Source: Arthrobacter sp. OVS8 (GTDB lineage Bacteria; Actinomycetota; Actinomycetes; Actinomycetales; Micrococcaceae). Taken from it: a DNA stretch of 64,000 bases. The position numbers and the translations under genes are program-made. Shown here one piece after another: positions 1 to 9,757 of this stretch. The stretch is taken from NCBI GenBank assembly GCA_028370155.1, contig CP116670.1, forward strand, positions 3,100,001-3,164,000, given 5' to 3'. Under the pieces are notes generated by a model. It worked only from the letters and a program-made list of their open reading frames with translations. It was not told the DNA's origin and ran no database searches. Positions within the stretch are counted from its first letter, which is position 1, and each line of letters starts with the position of its first letter.

Positions 1-250
1 TGTCGTTCTCGTGCATAAGATGCGCGGCGGCACCGTTGATCCCGATCACGCCTGAACCGCGCTCGCCGGCAATCGTGTAGGTCTCCAGCCGGGCGCCGTT
101 GGTGACGTCGACAATCGAGACCAGTTCGCCGGGCAGGATGTCGGCCGCTTCCAGCAGGTCCAGGTCCACGGTGACCGAACCGACATAGTGGAGGTCCGCG
201 TGCGTGACCGTGGCGCGGTGGATCTTGGACTTGAATATTGTGCGATTCAT
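1..250 (-). CDS. panD: Aspartate 1-decarboxylase (partial, 3' end outside window)
   Basis: PanD decarboxylates L-aspartate to beta-alanine for pantothenate and CoA synthesis in the cytoplasm. The reverse strand from the ATG at 248-250 reads [20 protein letters not shown] and then HYVGSVTVD. The Gly24-Ser25 pair is exactly where PanD proenzymes self-cleave to make the pyruvoyl cofactor. The segment with INGAAAHL near the window edge is also family typical. About 83 codons are present of the usual 125-140; the C-terminus lies before base 1. The visible reading frame is unbroken. No partner gene (panC, panB) is in view. Identification is firm. Confidence 0.96.
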   Translation of the reverse strand, partial: MNRTIFKSKIHRATVTHADLHYVGSVTVDLDLLEAADILPGELVSIVDVTNGARLETYTIAGERGSGVIGINGAAAHLMHEND

Positions 251-311
251 AACGGGACCAGTCTAACGCCGGCACGCCGACAGCGCTGTGAGCCAGCGAA
301 CACCCGCCGGC

Positions 312-1218
312 TCAGCCGGCGGGCGGGATGGACGCCGCAGTCTCGGCCAGGATCTCCCGTGCGGCCAGGATCGCCGGGCGCGTGGCGCTGGAGCGGCGCA
401 CCGAGGTGAAGATGGTCCGGTGCGGATCGCCCGGCAGGGTAATCAGCTGCGACGTCGTGCCCCTTCCGGTCCAGACGAGGTCCGGCATGAGGGCCACGGC
501 GTTCCCGGATTCGATCAGCCGGATCTGGGCCTGAAGATCAGCCGTCTCGAAGCGGACGTCGGGCTCGAAGCCCGCGCTGCGGCAAGCCTGCTCCGCCCAG
601 TGCCGGGACGCAGCCCCGCGGGGCTCCATCACCCACGCCAGCTCGGCGGTATCCGGAAGGAGGTGATCGCCGGCCGGCCGGGCCCGCGCGGCGGAACAGC
701 GAGGCGGATCGCATCGCTCGTAAGCCGGAGGCGGTCGAGTTCGGCATACCGGGGAGCCGCGTGTCCGGGGTACTGTTCGGCAATCACCAGGTCGAAGTCA
801 CGGGCCCAGGTCTCATGAAGCGCCGTTTCAGGTTCCCGCTGGGTCATTTCGATCCGCACCTCGGGGTAGCTGGACGCCATCCGAGTGAGGGCGTCCGGCA
901 TCAGGGCCAGCGCCGCGGACTGGAAGACGGCGATGCGGACCGTGCCTGTCACTGTGGTCAGGGACGCTGCCAGATCCGCCTCGGCCTGTTCCAGCGTTTC
1001 CAGGAGCTGGGCCGTGTGCGCCACCAGGACTTCGGCCTGCGGGGTGAGCTGGACCCGGCGCCCGGTCTTGCGAAGAAGTTCGACGCCGGCCTCCTTTTCC
1101 AGGAGGGCCAGCTGCTGGGAGACCGAGGAGGGCTGTACTGGAGCGCCTCGGCGACCTCGGCCAGGGTGCCCCTGATCTTCAGTTCGCGCAGCAGGCGCAA
1201 CCGCCGGACATCCAGCAT
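312..1218 (-). CDS. LysR-family transcriptional regulator (2 frameshifts in sequence)
   Basis: This is a LysR regulator of 302 residues once two single bases are restored, near 1131 and 675. The N-terminal winged HTH begins MLDVRRLRLLRELKIRGTL and continues through a SPSSVSQQLALLEKE recognition helix that the first break interrupts. The effector-binding domain follows (VTGTVRIAVFQSAALALMP, then EVRIEMTQREPETALHE). It is divergent from the amino acid permease at 1362. The gap carries an ATGCAA-N6-TTGCAT inverted repeat (1274-1291), a plausible LysR site that is largely repeated before putA. I infer that it controls the permease and putA in response to an amino acid. The ligand is unknown. Confidence 0.88.
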
Positions 1219-1264
1219 CGCTATTCCTTTGTGAATTCTAATGCTTATTGATTAGGAGAATTCA

Positions 1265-1295
1265 CTTTATCTAATGCAATCCGGGTTGCATACTG
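1265..1295 (+). promoter_or_regulatory. Promoter/operator element shared with putA (copy 1)
   Basis: These 31 bp lie upstream of the permease start and match 2972-3002 upstream of putA at 25 of 31 ungapped positions. Both begin CTTTATCT and end GCATACTG, with GG in the middle. Copy 1 contains the inverted repeat ATGCAA-TCCGGG-TTGCAT. The CTTTATC and CATACT blocks could be -35/-10-like. Shared sequence implies shared control, probably by the adjacent LysR protein. The binding protein is inferred. Confidence 0.6.
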
Positions 1296-1361
1296 TTGTC
1301 GTTAAGTTACCCCCATCACAGGGTGGATTGATGGGTGCCATACCTTGAGCAGGAGGCCCTG

Positions 1362-2822
1362 ATGACAAAAGACATAGACAGGTCGGTCATGCGGCGCAAG
1401 CCCATCGACGACATCGAAGAAGAGAACCTTCACAGCGGACTGATGAAGAGCCTGGGGTTCTGGCAACTAACGGCCATCGGCGTCGGCGGCATCATCGGCG
1501 TCGGCATTTTCTCCCTAGCGGGCCTCGTCGCCCACGGCAGCGAGTCCGAACCCGGTGTCGGCCCGGCAGTGCTGTTTTCCTTCCTGATCGCGGGCCTCGC
1601 CTCCGCGGCGGCCGCGTTGTCCTACGCTGAATTCGCCGGCATGATCCCGCGGGCGGGTTCCGCCTATACCTATGGTTACGTGGCGCTCGGCGAAATCATC
1701 GGCTGGTTCATCGGCTGGGACCTTTTGCTGGAATACATCGCGATCGTGGCCGTTGTGGCGATCGGCATTTCCGGCTATTTCGACGCTTTCCTCTCCGGCA
1801 TCGGCATCAACATGCCCGTCTGGATGACGTCGACGCCGGACGAAGGGCTCGGCGGCATCGTCAACATCCCGGCGATCGCCGTCTGCCTGCTCGTGACCTG
1901 GATCCTGTCCCGCGGCACCAAGACCTTCGGACGGTTCGAGCTCATCGCCGTCGGGATCAAGGTGGTTCTGATCCTGTTCATCATCGGCCTCGGCATCTTC
2001 TACATCGATACCGGAAACTACAACCCGTTTATGCCCAGCGGCTTCGGTCCGGTGGTGGCGGGAGCCGCCACGGTGTTCTTCGCCGTGTTCGGGTATGACG
2101 CGATGAGCACCGCGGCGGAAGAGGCGAAGGACGGCAAGAAGCACATGCCGAAGGCCATCATTATGTCCCTCATCATCGCGATGCTCCTGTATGTGGCGGC
2201 CACCCTGGTGCTCACCGGCATGCAGAACTACCAGGAGATTGACCCCAAGGCCGGCTTCGCCTCCGCATTCAACAGCGTGGGTCTGCCGGTCATCGCCACC
2301 ATCATTTCGGTCTTTGCCGTGCTGTCCATCCTGACCGTGATGCTCACCTTCCTGCTCGGCGTCACCCGCGTCTGGTTCTCGATGAGCCGCGACGGGCTGC
2401 TCCCCGGCTGGTTTGCCAAGACGGACAGCCACGGCACGCCGCAACGCGTCACCTGGATCGCCGGGATCGGCTCCGCCCTGCTGGCCGGCGTGTTCCCGAT
2501 CAAGGCCGTCGCCGACCTCACCAACATCGGCATTCTGGCCGCGTTCGTCGTCGTCTGCACCGCGGTCATCGTGTTCCGCTACAGGAAGCCCGAAGCCCCA
2601 CGCACTTTCCGGCTTCCCCTGATGCCGCTGGTTCCGGCGTTCGGTGTGCTGGCCTCGGCATTCCTGATGCTCCAGCTTCACTGGGAGACCTGGGCCCGCT
2701 TCGGCGTCTGGCTGATCATCGGCCTGATCATCTACTTCGGTTACGGCCGCAAGCACTCGCTGATGAACCCGGACAGCCCGCGGCATGAGGAACTCGTGGA
2801 GATGCACCGCCCCCTCAGCTAG
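1362..2822 (+). CDS. APC-superfamily amino acid permease (cationic amino acid transporter type)
   Basis: This 486-residue inner-membrane permease carries amino acids by a proton- or exchange-coupled mechanism. After a charged N-tail (MTKDIDRSVMRRKPIDDIEE) come about 12 hydrophobic segments. TM1 carries the APC signature GVGGIIGVGIFSLAG, and the AEFAGMIPRAGSAYTYGYV stretch in TM2-3 is typical of the CAT/YhdG-like group. The start is set by AGGAGG at 1351-1356, five bases before the ATG; an upstream in-frame codon at 1335 lacks a ribosome site. The frame is intact. It lies directly before putA and shares its promoter element, so proline or a related amino acid is the likely substrate, although the family does not fix this. 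Confidence 0.9.
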   Translation: MTKDIDRSVMRRKPIDDIEEENLHSGLMKSLGFWQLTAIGVGGIIGVGIFSLAGLVAHGSESEPGVGPAVLFSFLIAGLASAAAALSYAEFAGMIPRAGSAYTYGYVALGEIIGWFIGWDLLLEYIAIVAVVAIGISGYFDAFLSGIGINMPVWMTSTPDEGLGGIVNIPAIAVCLLVTWILSRGTKTFGRFELIAVGIKVVLILFIIGLGIFYIDTGNYNPFMPSGFGPVVAGAATVFFAVFGYDAMSTAAEEAKDGKKHMPKAIIMSLIIAMLLYVAATLVLTGMQNYQEIDPKAGFASAFNSVGLPVIATIISVFAVLSILTVMLTFLLGVTRVWFSMSRDGLLPGWFAKTDSHGTPQRVTWIAGIGSALLAGVFPIKAVADLTNIGILAAFVVVCTAVIVFRYRKPEAPRTFRLPLMPLVPAFGVLASAFLMLQLHWETWARFGVWLIIGLIIYFGYGRKHSLMNPDSPRHEELVEMHRPLS

Positions 2823-2837
2823 CCGCGCCCCACCCGA

Positions 2838-2898
2838 GATGCGCTATCACTTATGGCTCCCATTCACGCCGTTTGGGAGCCAAAAGCGATAGCGCATC
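2838..2898. repeat. Long imperfect inverted repeat between permease and putA
   Basis: Two 24-base arms (2838-2861 and 2875-2898) pair with only two mismatches around a 13-base loop. The outer part of each arm is GATGCGCTATC / GATAGCGCATC and the inner part TGGCTCCC / GGGAGCCA. It starts 15 bases after the permease stop. It could act as a terminator or attenuator, but there is no T-run. It also looks like an extragenic palindromic repeat. I see no second full copy in the window. Confidence 0.75.
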
Positions 2899-2971
2899 CG
2901 TGTGTTTGGGGTGGTTCCGGCCGGTTCCGGAACGTTCGATTTTTCTAACCAGTATTGCTCAGAAAACATCG

Positions 2972-3002
2972 CTTTATCTTATGAAAATCCGGTCGCATAC
3001 TG
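2972..3002 (+). promoter_or_regulatory. Promoter/operator element shared with the permease gene (copy 2)
   Basis: This is the second copy of the 31-bp element (25 of 31 identical to 1265-1295), ending 43 bases before the putA ATG. The ATGCAA half of the palindrome has become ATGAAA and the other half CGCAT, so the dyad is weaker here. The CTTTATCT and GCATACTG ends are conserved exactly. Confidence 0.6.
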
Positions 3003-3045
3003 AATCTTGAACGGTCCACATTTTGAGAAAGAACGAGTACCAGCC

Positions 3046-6000
3046 ATGACCAACATTTCAACGGAGTCCGGCGTGCACACTGGCAGCGAGGCCGGGCACG
3101 CACCCGTTTCGGAAGGCTCGCCGGTCCTCGAGGCTGCAGCCCTCGCCGAGGAGACCATCGGGCTGGTACGCCGCTGGCTCACCGAGGCAGCGAAGGTCCC
3201 GGTCGACGCCTCCGCCGAGCAGCTCGCCGGTGTCCTGAAGGATCCCAACGGACTGGAATTCACGGTCGGGTTCGTCGACGGCGTCGTCCGCCCCGAGGAC
3301 CTGCAGGTTGCCGCCCGGAACCTCGCCGCACTGGCCCCGAAAGTCCCGGCCTTCCTGCCCTGGTACATGCGCAGCGCCGTCCGCCTCGGCGGCACCGTGG
3401 CTCCGGCGCTGCCGCAGGTGGTCATCCCGATCGCCCGCCGCGTGCTCCGTGAAATGGTGGGCCACCTCATCGTCGACGCCACCGACGCCAAGCTGGGCCC
3501 CGCCATCGCGAAGATCCGCAAGGACGGCATCAAGCTCAACGTCAATCTCCTCGGCGAGGCCGTGCTGGGCGAACACGAGGCCTCCCGCCGCCTTGAGGGA
3601 ACCCACAAGCTCCTGTCCCGCCCCGACGTCGACTATGTCTCCATCAAGGTCTCCTCCACCGTCGCCCCCACTCGGCATGGGCCTTCGATGAGGCCGTGGA
3701 GCACGTGGTGGAGAAGCTCACGCCGCTCTTCGCGCGCGCAGCCTCCTTCGCCAGCGGCGGCCAGGCCAAGTTCATCAACCTGGACATGGAGGAGTACAAG
3801 GACCTGGACATGACCATCGCGGTCTTCACCCGGATCCTGGACAAGCCCGAATTCAAGGACCTCGAGGCCGGCATCGTGCTGCAGGCGTACCTGCCGGACG
3901 CGCTCGCGGCCATGATCCGCCTGCAGGACTGGGCCGCCGCCCGCCGCGCCGACGGCGGCGCCGCGATTAAGGTCCGCGTGGTCAAGGGCGCCAACCTGCC
4001 GATGGAACAGGTCGAGGCGTCCCTGCACGACTGGCCGCTGGCCACCTGGAACACCAAGCAGGACTCGGACACCAACTACAAGCGGGTCATCAACTACTCG
4101 CTGCACCCGGACCGGATCCGCAACATCCGGATCGGCGTCGCCGGCCACAACCTCTTCGACATCGCCTTCGCCTGGCTGCTCGCGAAACGGCGCGGTGTGG
4201 AATCCGGCGTCGAATTCGAGATGCTGCTCGGCATGGCCCAGGGCCAGGCCGAAGCCGTCAAGAAGGACGTCGGCTCGCTGCTGCTCTACACCCCCGTGGT
4301 CCATCCGGCCGAGTTCGACGTCGCGATCGCCTACCTGATCCGCCGGCTCGAGGAAGGCGCCAGCCAGGACAACTTCATGTCAGCCGTCTTCGAACTCAGC
4401 GAAAACGAAGCTTTGTTCGAGCGCGAGAAGCAGCGTTTCCTCGCCTCCCTGGCCCAGCTCGACGACGAGGTCCCGCCGCCCAACCGCCGGCAGAACCGCA
4501 GCCTTCCGGCCGAGACGATGCCGCGCGACTCCTTCAAGAACACACCGGACACCGACCCGTCGCTGCCGGCCAACCGCGACTGGGGCCGCGCCATCCTGGA
4601 GCGGGTCCCGTCCTCCACCCTCGGCAACGCCGCCGTCGAGGCCGCCACGATCAACGACGAGGCGACCCTCAACGCGGTCATCGACACCGCCGTCGAGAAG
4701 GGCAAGGCCTGGGGCGCGCTTTCCGGCGACGAGCGTGCGGCAATCCTGCACCGCGCCGGCGATGTCCTGGAGGCCCGCCGCGCCGACCTCCTCGAGGTCA
4801 TGGCCAGCGAAACCGGCAAGACCATCGACCAGGGCGACCCGGAAGTCAGCGAAGCTGTCGACTTCGCGCACTACTACGCCGAAGCGGCCCGCAAGCTCGA
4901 CGACGTCGACGGCGCGACGTTCGTCCCCGCCAAGCTCACCGTGGTGACGCCGCCGTGGAACTTCCCGGTGGCCATCCCGGCCGGCTCCACCCTGGCGGCC
5001 CTCGCCGCCGGGTCCGCCGTCGTCATCAAGCCCGCCAAGCAGGCGCGGCGCAGCGGTGCCGTCATGATCGAAGCGCTCTGGGAAGCCGGTGTCCCGCGCG
5101 ACGTGCTCACCATGGTCCAGCTGGGCGAGCGTGAGCTGGGCGGCAGCTGATCTCCCACCCGGCGGTGGACCGCGTGATCCTCACCGGCGGCTACGAGACG
5201 GCGGAACTGTTCCGTTCCTTCCGCCAGGACCTGCCGTTGCTGGCCGAGACCAGCGGCAAGAACGCCATCATCGTCACCCCCAGCGCCGACCTTGACCTCG
5301 CGGCCAAGGACGTGGCGTACTCCGCCTTCGGCCACGCCGGGCAGAAGTGCTCCGCGGCCTCGCTGGTGATCCTGGTGGGATCAGTGGCCAAGTCCAGGCG
5401 CTTCCACAACCAGCTGATCGACGCCGTCACCTCGCTCAAGGTGGGCTACCCCGAGGATCCCGCGAGCCAGATGGGTCCGATCATCGAACCCGCCAACGGC
5501 AAGCTCCTCAACGCACTCACCACCCTGGGCGAAGGCGAAAGCTGGGCGGTCGAGCCCCGGAAGCTGGACGGCACGGGCAAGCTCTGGAGCCCGGGTGTCC
5601 GCTCCGGCGTCCGCCGCGGTTCCTACTTCCACCTCACCGAGTTCTTCGGCCCCGTCCTGGGTGTGATGACCGCGGAAACCCTTGAGGAAGCCATCGCCAT
5701 CCAGAACCAGATCGAGTACGGGCTCACCTCCGGGCTGCACTCGCTGAACCCGGAGGAAGTGGGCCTCTGGCTGGACACAGTCCAGGCCGGCAACCTGTAC
5801 GTCAACCGCGGCATCACCGGCGCCATCGTGCAGCGCCAGCCCTTCGGCGGCTGGAAGAAATCCGCCGTCGGCGCCGGCACCAAGGCCGGCGGACCCAACT
5901 ACCTCGTCGGCCTCGGCGAATGGGTCAGCGCGCCCAGCACCGCGACCGGGGCCCCGGCTCACGCGGGGGTCCGCCGGATCGAACAGGCGGCCCGGGACTT

Positions 6001-6558
6001 CCTGGACGCCGTCGAGCTGGAATCGCTGGAGCGGGCCCTGGCGTCCGACGCCCTCGCCTGGACCGAGGAATTCGGCACAGCCAAAGACGTCTCCGGGCTG
6101 AGCGCCGAACGGAACGTCTTCCGCTACCGCGCGCTGCCGGTCACGGTGCGGCTTTCCGAGGGCGAGCCCTCGCCCGTCTGGTCCGCACGGTCTCCGCCGG
6201 TGTCCTGGCGGGCTCCGCGCTGACGGTGTCCACCGCCGTCGAACTCCCCGCCCGGCTGCGCACCGTGCTCTCCGGCCTCGGCATCGATGCCACAGTGGAG
6301 AACGACGCCGACTGGCTGGCCTCCGCGGGCAGCCTGGCCGGCACGGCCAGGCTCGCCACTTCACGGATCCGGCTCATCGGCGGAAACGCCAAGGCCCTGG
6401 CCGAGGCAACCGGCGGACGTCCCGACCTGGCGATCTACTTCCACCCGGTCACCGAAGCCGGACGCGTTGAGCTGCTGCCGTTCCTGCACGAGCAGGCCAT
6501 CAGCATCACGGCGCACCGCTTCGGTACGCCCAACTTCATCTCGGACGGCCTGATCTAG
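3046..6558 (+). CDS. putA: Bifunctional proline dehydrogenase / L-glutamate-gamma-semialdehyde dehydrogenase (3 frameshifts in sequence)
   Basis: PutA oxidises proline to P5C (FAD) and then glutamate semialdehyde to glutamate (NAD+). With one base restored near 3668 (C5 for C6), 5144 and 6164, it reads as 1171 residues. The first part is the PRODH barrel (DYVSIKVSSTVAP, then KVRVVKGANLPMEQ and GVAGHNLFDIAFAW). The second is the aldehyde dehydrogenase, with TPPWNFPVAIPAGSTLAAL, the catalytic Cys in GHAGQKCSAASL (about 5335-5370) and QPFGGWKKSAVGAGTKAGG. The C-terminus has the RFGTPNFISDG tail seen in long PutA proteins. There is no N-terminal DNA-binding domain, so PutA does not regulate itself here; the neighbouring LysR probably does. 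The ATG at 3046 is preferred over TTG at 3007. Confidence 0.95.
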
Positions 6559-6600
6559 GACACGCCCAGCTGTTCCGACTCCTCACGGGGAGACACAAAC

Positions 6601-6639
6601 GAGCCGGGCGGCCACCCTCCAATGGTGGCCGCCCGGCTC
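6601..6639 (+). terminator. Strong hairpin after putA
   Basis: A perfect 16-bp stem (6601-6616 with 6624-6639) closes a 7-base loop 42 bases after the putA stop. It is followed by GTTGTCTTTG, only moderately T-rich. It most likely terminates putA. Confidence 0.8.
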
Positions 6640-6687
6640 GTTGTCTTTGGGAGCTCGCTGTCTTTGGGAACTCGGTGCCTGCGGGAG
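6637..6687. repeat. Three 17-bp tandem repeats
   Basis: The unit CTCGYTGTCTTTGGGAR occurs at 6637-6653 and 6654-6670 with two differences. A degraded third copy lies at 6671-6687, and traces of a fourth run to about 6704. The array starts in the right arm of the putA terminator and ends at the stop codon of the convergent small gene. It looks like slippage-type expansion. Confidence 0.7.
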
Positions 6688-6703
6688 CTCGTCGCCCGCG
6701 GCC

Positions 6704-7062
6704 TCAGCCGAAATACCAGCCGGGCGGAACCCATGAGGCGGGCACCGCGTGCGCGGAGAAATCGTCACAACCGGAGCAGAAGTACGTGACTTCCCCAGCT
6801 TGTTGATGGAACCGTCCCTGTGGTGGGTCGCAGGGACAAAAGTCTCAAGGTAGATGAACTCGTCGGTCCCGCAGCGCTCGCAATACGGGCTGCCGACATA
6901 CTCGGCCTCAACCAGGGTGGTGGGATGCGGGTCCAGGCGTCCGAGGCTGGGGTGTTTGGCGGCGGTGCCGCGGCGCACTGCCTGGGTGAACGTGCCCACG
7001 GGTTTGAGACTGCGGGCTGTCGATGCTGCGGGAGTGTGGGGTCGGTTTATGGCTGGCGTCAT
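6704..7062 (-). CDS. Small conserved protein with two CxxC knuckles (1 frameshift in sequence)
   Basis: I do not recognise a named family. Restoring one G in the run at 6793-6796 gives a 119-residue protein from the ATG at 7062. The N-terminal half is basic (TARSLKPVGTFTQAVRRGT). The C-terminal half holds YCERCGTDEFIYLETFVP and, after the break, EVTYFCSGCDDFSAHAVP, ending VPPGWYFG. The two Cys-x-x-Cys pairs about 38 residues apart would make a zinc ribbon. It stands alone between convergent putA and the tail of a LysR gene. Without the repair the second CxxC would be lost, which supports the repair. A nucleic-acid or redox role is possible but unproven. Confidence 0.72.
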
Positions 7063-7295
7063 TGTCGGCCTATCCCGAACGCCTTCCGGAGGGCCGCCGC
7101 ACGGCAGGCACACAGGACAGCGTCCGTTACTCGAATCGTTGTCATAGGCCTCTGCTTGACCTTCAACACCCTCAAGGATATGTCAGGAATCCGAGTGGAT
7201 CAATGGTATGCGTAAGTACGCAATCCGAGTAGGTACATCGGCGAGTACGCAGGTTGCGGCGAGTACCGACCCGGCTGCAACGACGCCCGCGGGGC

Positions 7296-8148
7296 TCACG
7301 CAGGGCGTTTCAAGGTTCGGCCCGCGATCGTCTGGGTCAGGGCCTCGATCACCTCGGTGTTGGCCAGCGGGTTGCGGATCAGGGTGAAATCGACGTCGCC
7401 CACCGGCGGCAGATCGAAGCGTCGGGTGATGATCTTCAGGTCCTCCGGCACCAGCGAGGAGGGCATGACCGCCACTCCGATGCCGGCCCGGACCGCAGCC
7501 AGCACGCCGCTGATCTGCCGCGTGGTGCAGGTGATGCGCCAGGTCCGGCCGGCGGATTCGAGGGCGTCGATGGCCAGCTTCCGGCTCAGGCTGGGGAGGG
7601 ATAGGCAATCAGCGGCACGGACTCGGCGGGGTCCAGCGAGGTCTGTTCCAGGCCCACCCAGGCGAAGGAGTCCTGCTGCACCACCGTGCCGTCCTTGGCC
7701 CCGGCCACCCACTTGACGAACACGAGGTCCAGCTGGCCGGCGTTGAGCCGCTTGTAAAGCTGGTCGCTCTGGCCCACGGTGAGTTCCAGGTTGATCTGCG
7801 GGTAGACCTGCCGGAACTCCCGCAGGATCCTCGGCAGGCCCGTGATCGCGAGGTCGTCCGCCGTGCCGAAGCGCAGCCGGCCGCGCATGGCCGATCCGGA
7901 GAAGTAGCGGGAGGCGGCATCGTGGGCGGAGAGGATGCTGCGGGCGAAGCCGCCATGGCATCCCCGTTGTCGGTCAGGCGCACATCCCGGGTGTCCCGGG
8001 CCACCAGGATCCGCTTAGCAGCGGTCTCGAGCTTGCGCACATGCTGGCTGACCGTCGGCTGCGCGAGGCCAAGGCGCTCGGCGGCCTTGGTGAAGCTCAG
8101 TGTTTCGGCCACTGCCAGGAAGGATCGCAGCTGTGCTGGTTCGAACAT
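7296..8148 (-). CDS. LysR-family transcriptional regulator (2 frameshifts in sequence)
   Basis: With one base restored near 7952 and one in the C-run near 7597 this is a 284-residue LysR regulator. The HTH is clear (AQLRSFLAVAETLSFTKAAE, GLAQPTVSQHVRKLE). The effector domain follows (MRGRLRFGTADDLAITGLP, then LELTVGQSDQLYKRL). The start is the ATG at 8148 (MFEPAQLRSF); an in-frame codon at 8178 gives an atypical extension. It is divergent from the exporter at 8288, the classic LysR arrangement, so the exporter is the likely target. The gap contains AT-rich half-sites (TAGTTATGCGG, TGAATAATCTTCC) that could be its operator. The inducer is unknown. Confidence 0.87.
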
Positions 8149-8287
8149 GCGGGCTCCTGACCTGCGGCGGACTCCCACCGCATTGCGTTCCGTAATGCTA
8201 GTTATGCGGTGAATAATCTTCCATAATCCGCTGCGGCCAGCCTAGCGTTAAGGCATCCCACTCACCCGCTCCCTTGAGGACTTTTCC

Positions 8288-9658
8288 GTGGCACCCCTCC
8301 GCCGTTAGAGGCCAATGTAGTTGCACTGCCGGACACCAGCACTGCCCCGATCGCCGTCGTCAACGAGCCGCTGCCGTGGCGGCACACCTTCATTTCGCTG
8401 AAGGTCCGCAATTTCCGCATCTTTGCGATCGGGCACTTCGTTGCCGTCATCGCCCTGTGGATGCAGCGGATCGCCCAGGACTGGCTGGTGCTCCAGCTCT
8501 CCGGTTCCGTCACCGCCGTCGGGATTACAGTGGCACTGCAGTTCCTGCCCTCGCTGGTCCTTGGCCCGTGGGCGGGCATGATGGCGGACCGTTTCGCGAA
8601 GCGCAAGATCCTGCTGCTGTGCCAGTCGGCCGCCGCGGTGCTGGCGGCCATCCTCGCGGTGCTGGCGCTCACCCAGCGGATCGAGGTCTGGCACGTCTAC
8701 GTGATCGCCCTGGCCCTGGGCCTGGTCACGGTACTGGACCAGCCCGCCCGGCAGGTCTTCGTCAACGAGCTCGTGGGGCCGGCCTACCTCCGGAACGCCA
8801 TCAGCGTGAACTCCACAACGTTCCAGCTCGGCGGCCTGATCGGTCCGGCACTCGCCGGGCTGCTGCTCACGGCTGTGGGTGCCGGCTGGGCGTTCGCCGC
8901 CAACGCCGCCGCCTGCTGCTCCACCGTCGCGATGCTGCTCACGCTGCGGAAGGACCAGCTTCACATCAGCGCCCCGGCGCCCAAACGCAAGGGCATGCTG
9001 CGGGAAGGCCTGGACTATGCGCTGAGCAAACCCACCATCTACTGGCCCTGGCTGATGGCCGGTTTTGTCGCGGTGTTCGCGATGAGCCTGCCGGTGCTGC
9101 TGGCCGCCTTCGCGGACCGCGTGTACGACGCCGGCGCCGGCGGCTACGGCCTGCTCAACGCGCTCGTGGCCCTCGGGGCGCTGGCCGGGGCGATTACTTC
9201 CGCCCGACGGCGCGAACTGCGCCTGCGCTCGGTGATGCTGGGGGCGGCATGTACGGGCTGATGCTGTGCCTGGCCTCGCTGGCGCACTCCATGCTGTGGT
9301 TCGGAGCGGCGATGGTGCTGGCCGGGTTCTGGTGCCTCATGTTCCTGACCGCGGCCAACCAGCTGGTCCAGATCAGCTCCAACATGGCCATCCGTGGACG
9401 CGTTATGAGCCTGTACATCATGGTCCTGATCGGCGGGCAGGCCATTGGCGGGCCGATGATCGGCTGGCTGGCCGAGCATGTGGATCCGCACACAGCCATC
9501 CTGGTCTCCGGCGGGGTGCCGGCGCTCGCAGCGGCGACGGTCGCCGTCGTGCTGGCCCGCAAGGACCAGCTGATGCTCAAGGTGGACCTGAAAGACCGGC
9601 GCAGGCTGCTGAAGATTGTCCGGAACCAGGGCCGTCCGGGGCGGCTGCCACGCCCTAG
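8288..9658 (+). CDS. MFS exporter, EntS/DHA3-like (3 frameshifts in sequence)
   Basis: This is a 457-residue major facilitator protein once single bases are restored near 8298, 9246 (G5 for G6) and 9653. The start GTG at 8288 follows TTGAGGA. The N-half has TFISLKVRNFRIFAIGHFVA, the TM2-3 loop GMMADRFAKRKILL and then TVLDQPARQVFVNELVG, as in EntS-like and drug-exporting DHA3 members. The third repair turns CACGCCCTAG into a TAG stop at 9656-9658. That places the palindromic terminator downstream of the gene instead of inside it, a good independent reason to accept it; the unrepaired frame runs to 9761. The substrate is unknown. Confidence 0.85.
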
Positions 9659-9698
9659 CTTCGGCGCCGGGTTCCGCACCGAATTCTGCACCGAAATA

Positions 9699-9739
9699 GG
9701 ACAGCCGCTGCGTGGATCCACGCAGCGGCTGTCCGTTTT
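9699..9739. terminator. Bidirectional palindromic terminator
   Basis: A perfect 36-base palindrome (16-bp arms 9699-9714 and 9719-9734, centre GATC) is followed by GTTTT on the plus strand. It sits between the convergent exporter (stop 9658) and dehydrogenase (stop 9758) and serves both. Confidence 0.85.
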
Positions 9740-9757
9740 CGTCGCGGAAAACCGAAA

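Noticed and set aside
1515-2807. 430-codon open frame antisense to the amino acid permease
   Set aside because: It mirrors the permease codons and has a His/Gly/Asp/Gln-rich composition with no domain. Long antisense frames are common in GC-rich coding DNA.
3046-6558. putA as a broken pseudogene in four pieces
   Set aside because: All three breaks are single-base losses at C runs or CC pairs; all catalytic motifs remain and the repaired length fits the family. The same pattern affects essential genes such as dcd.
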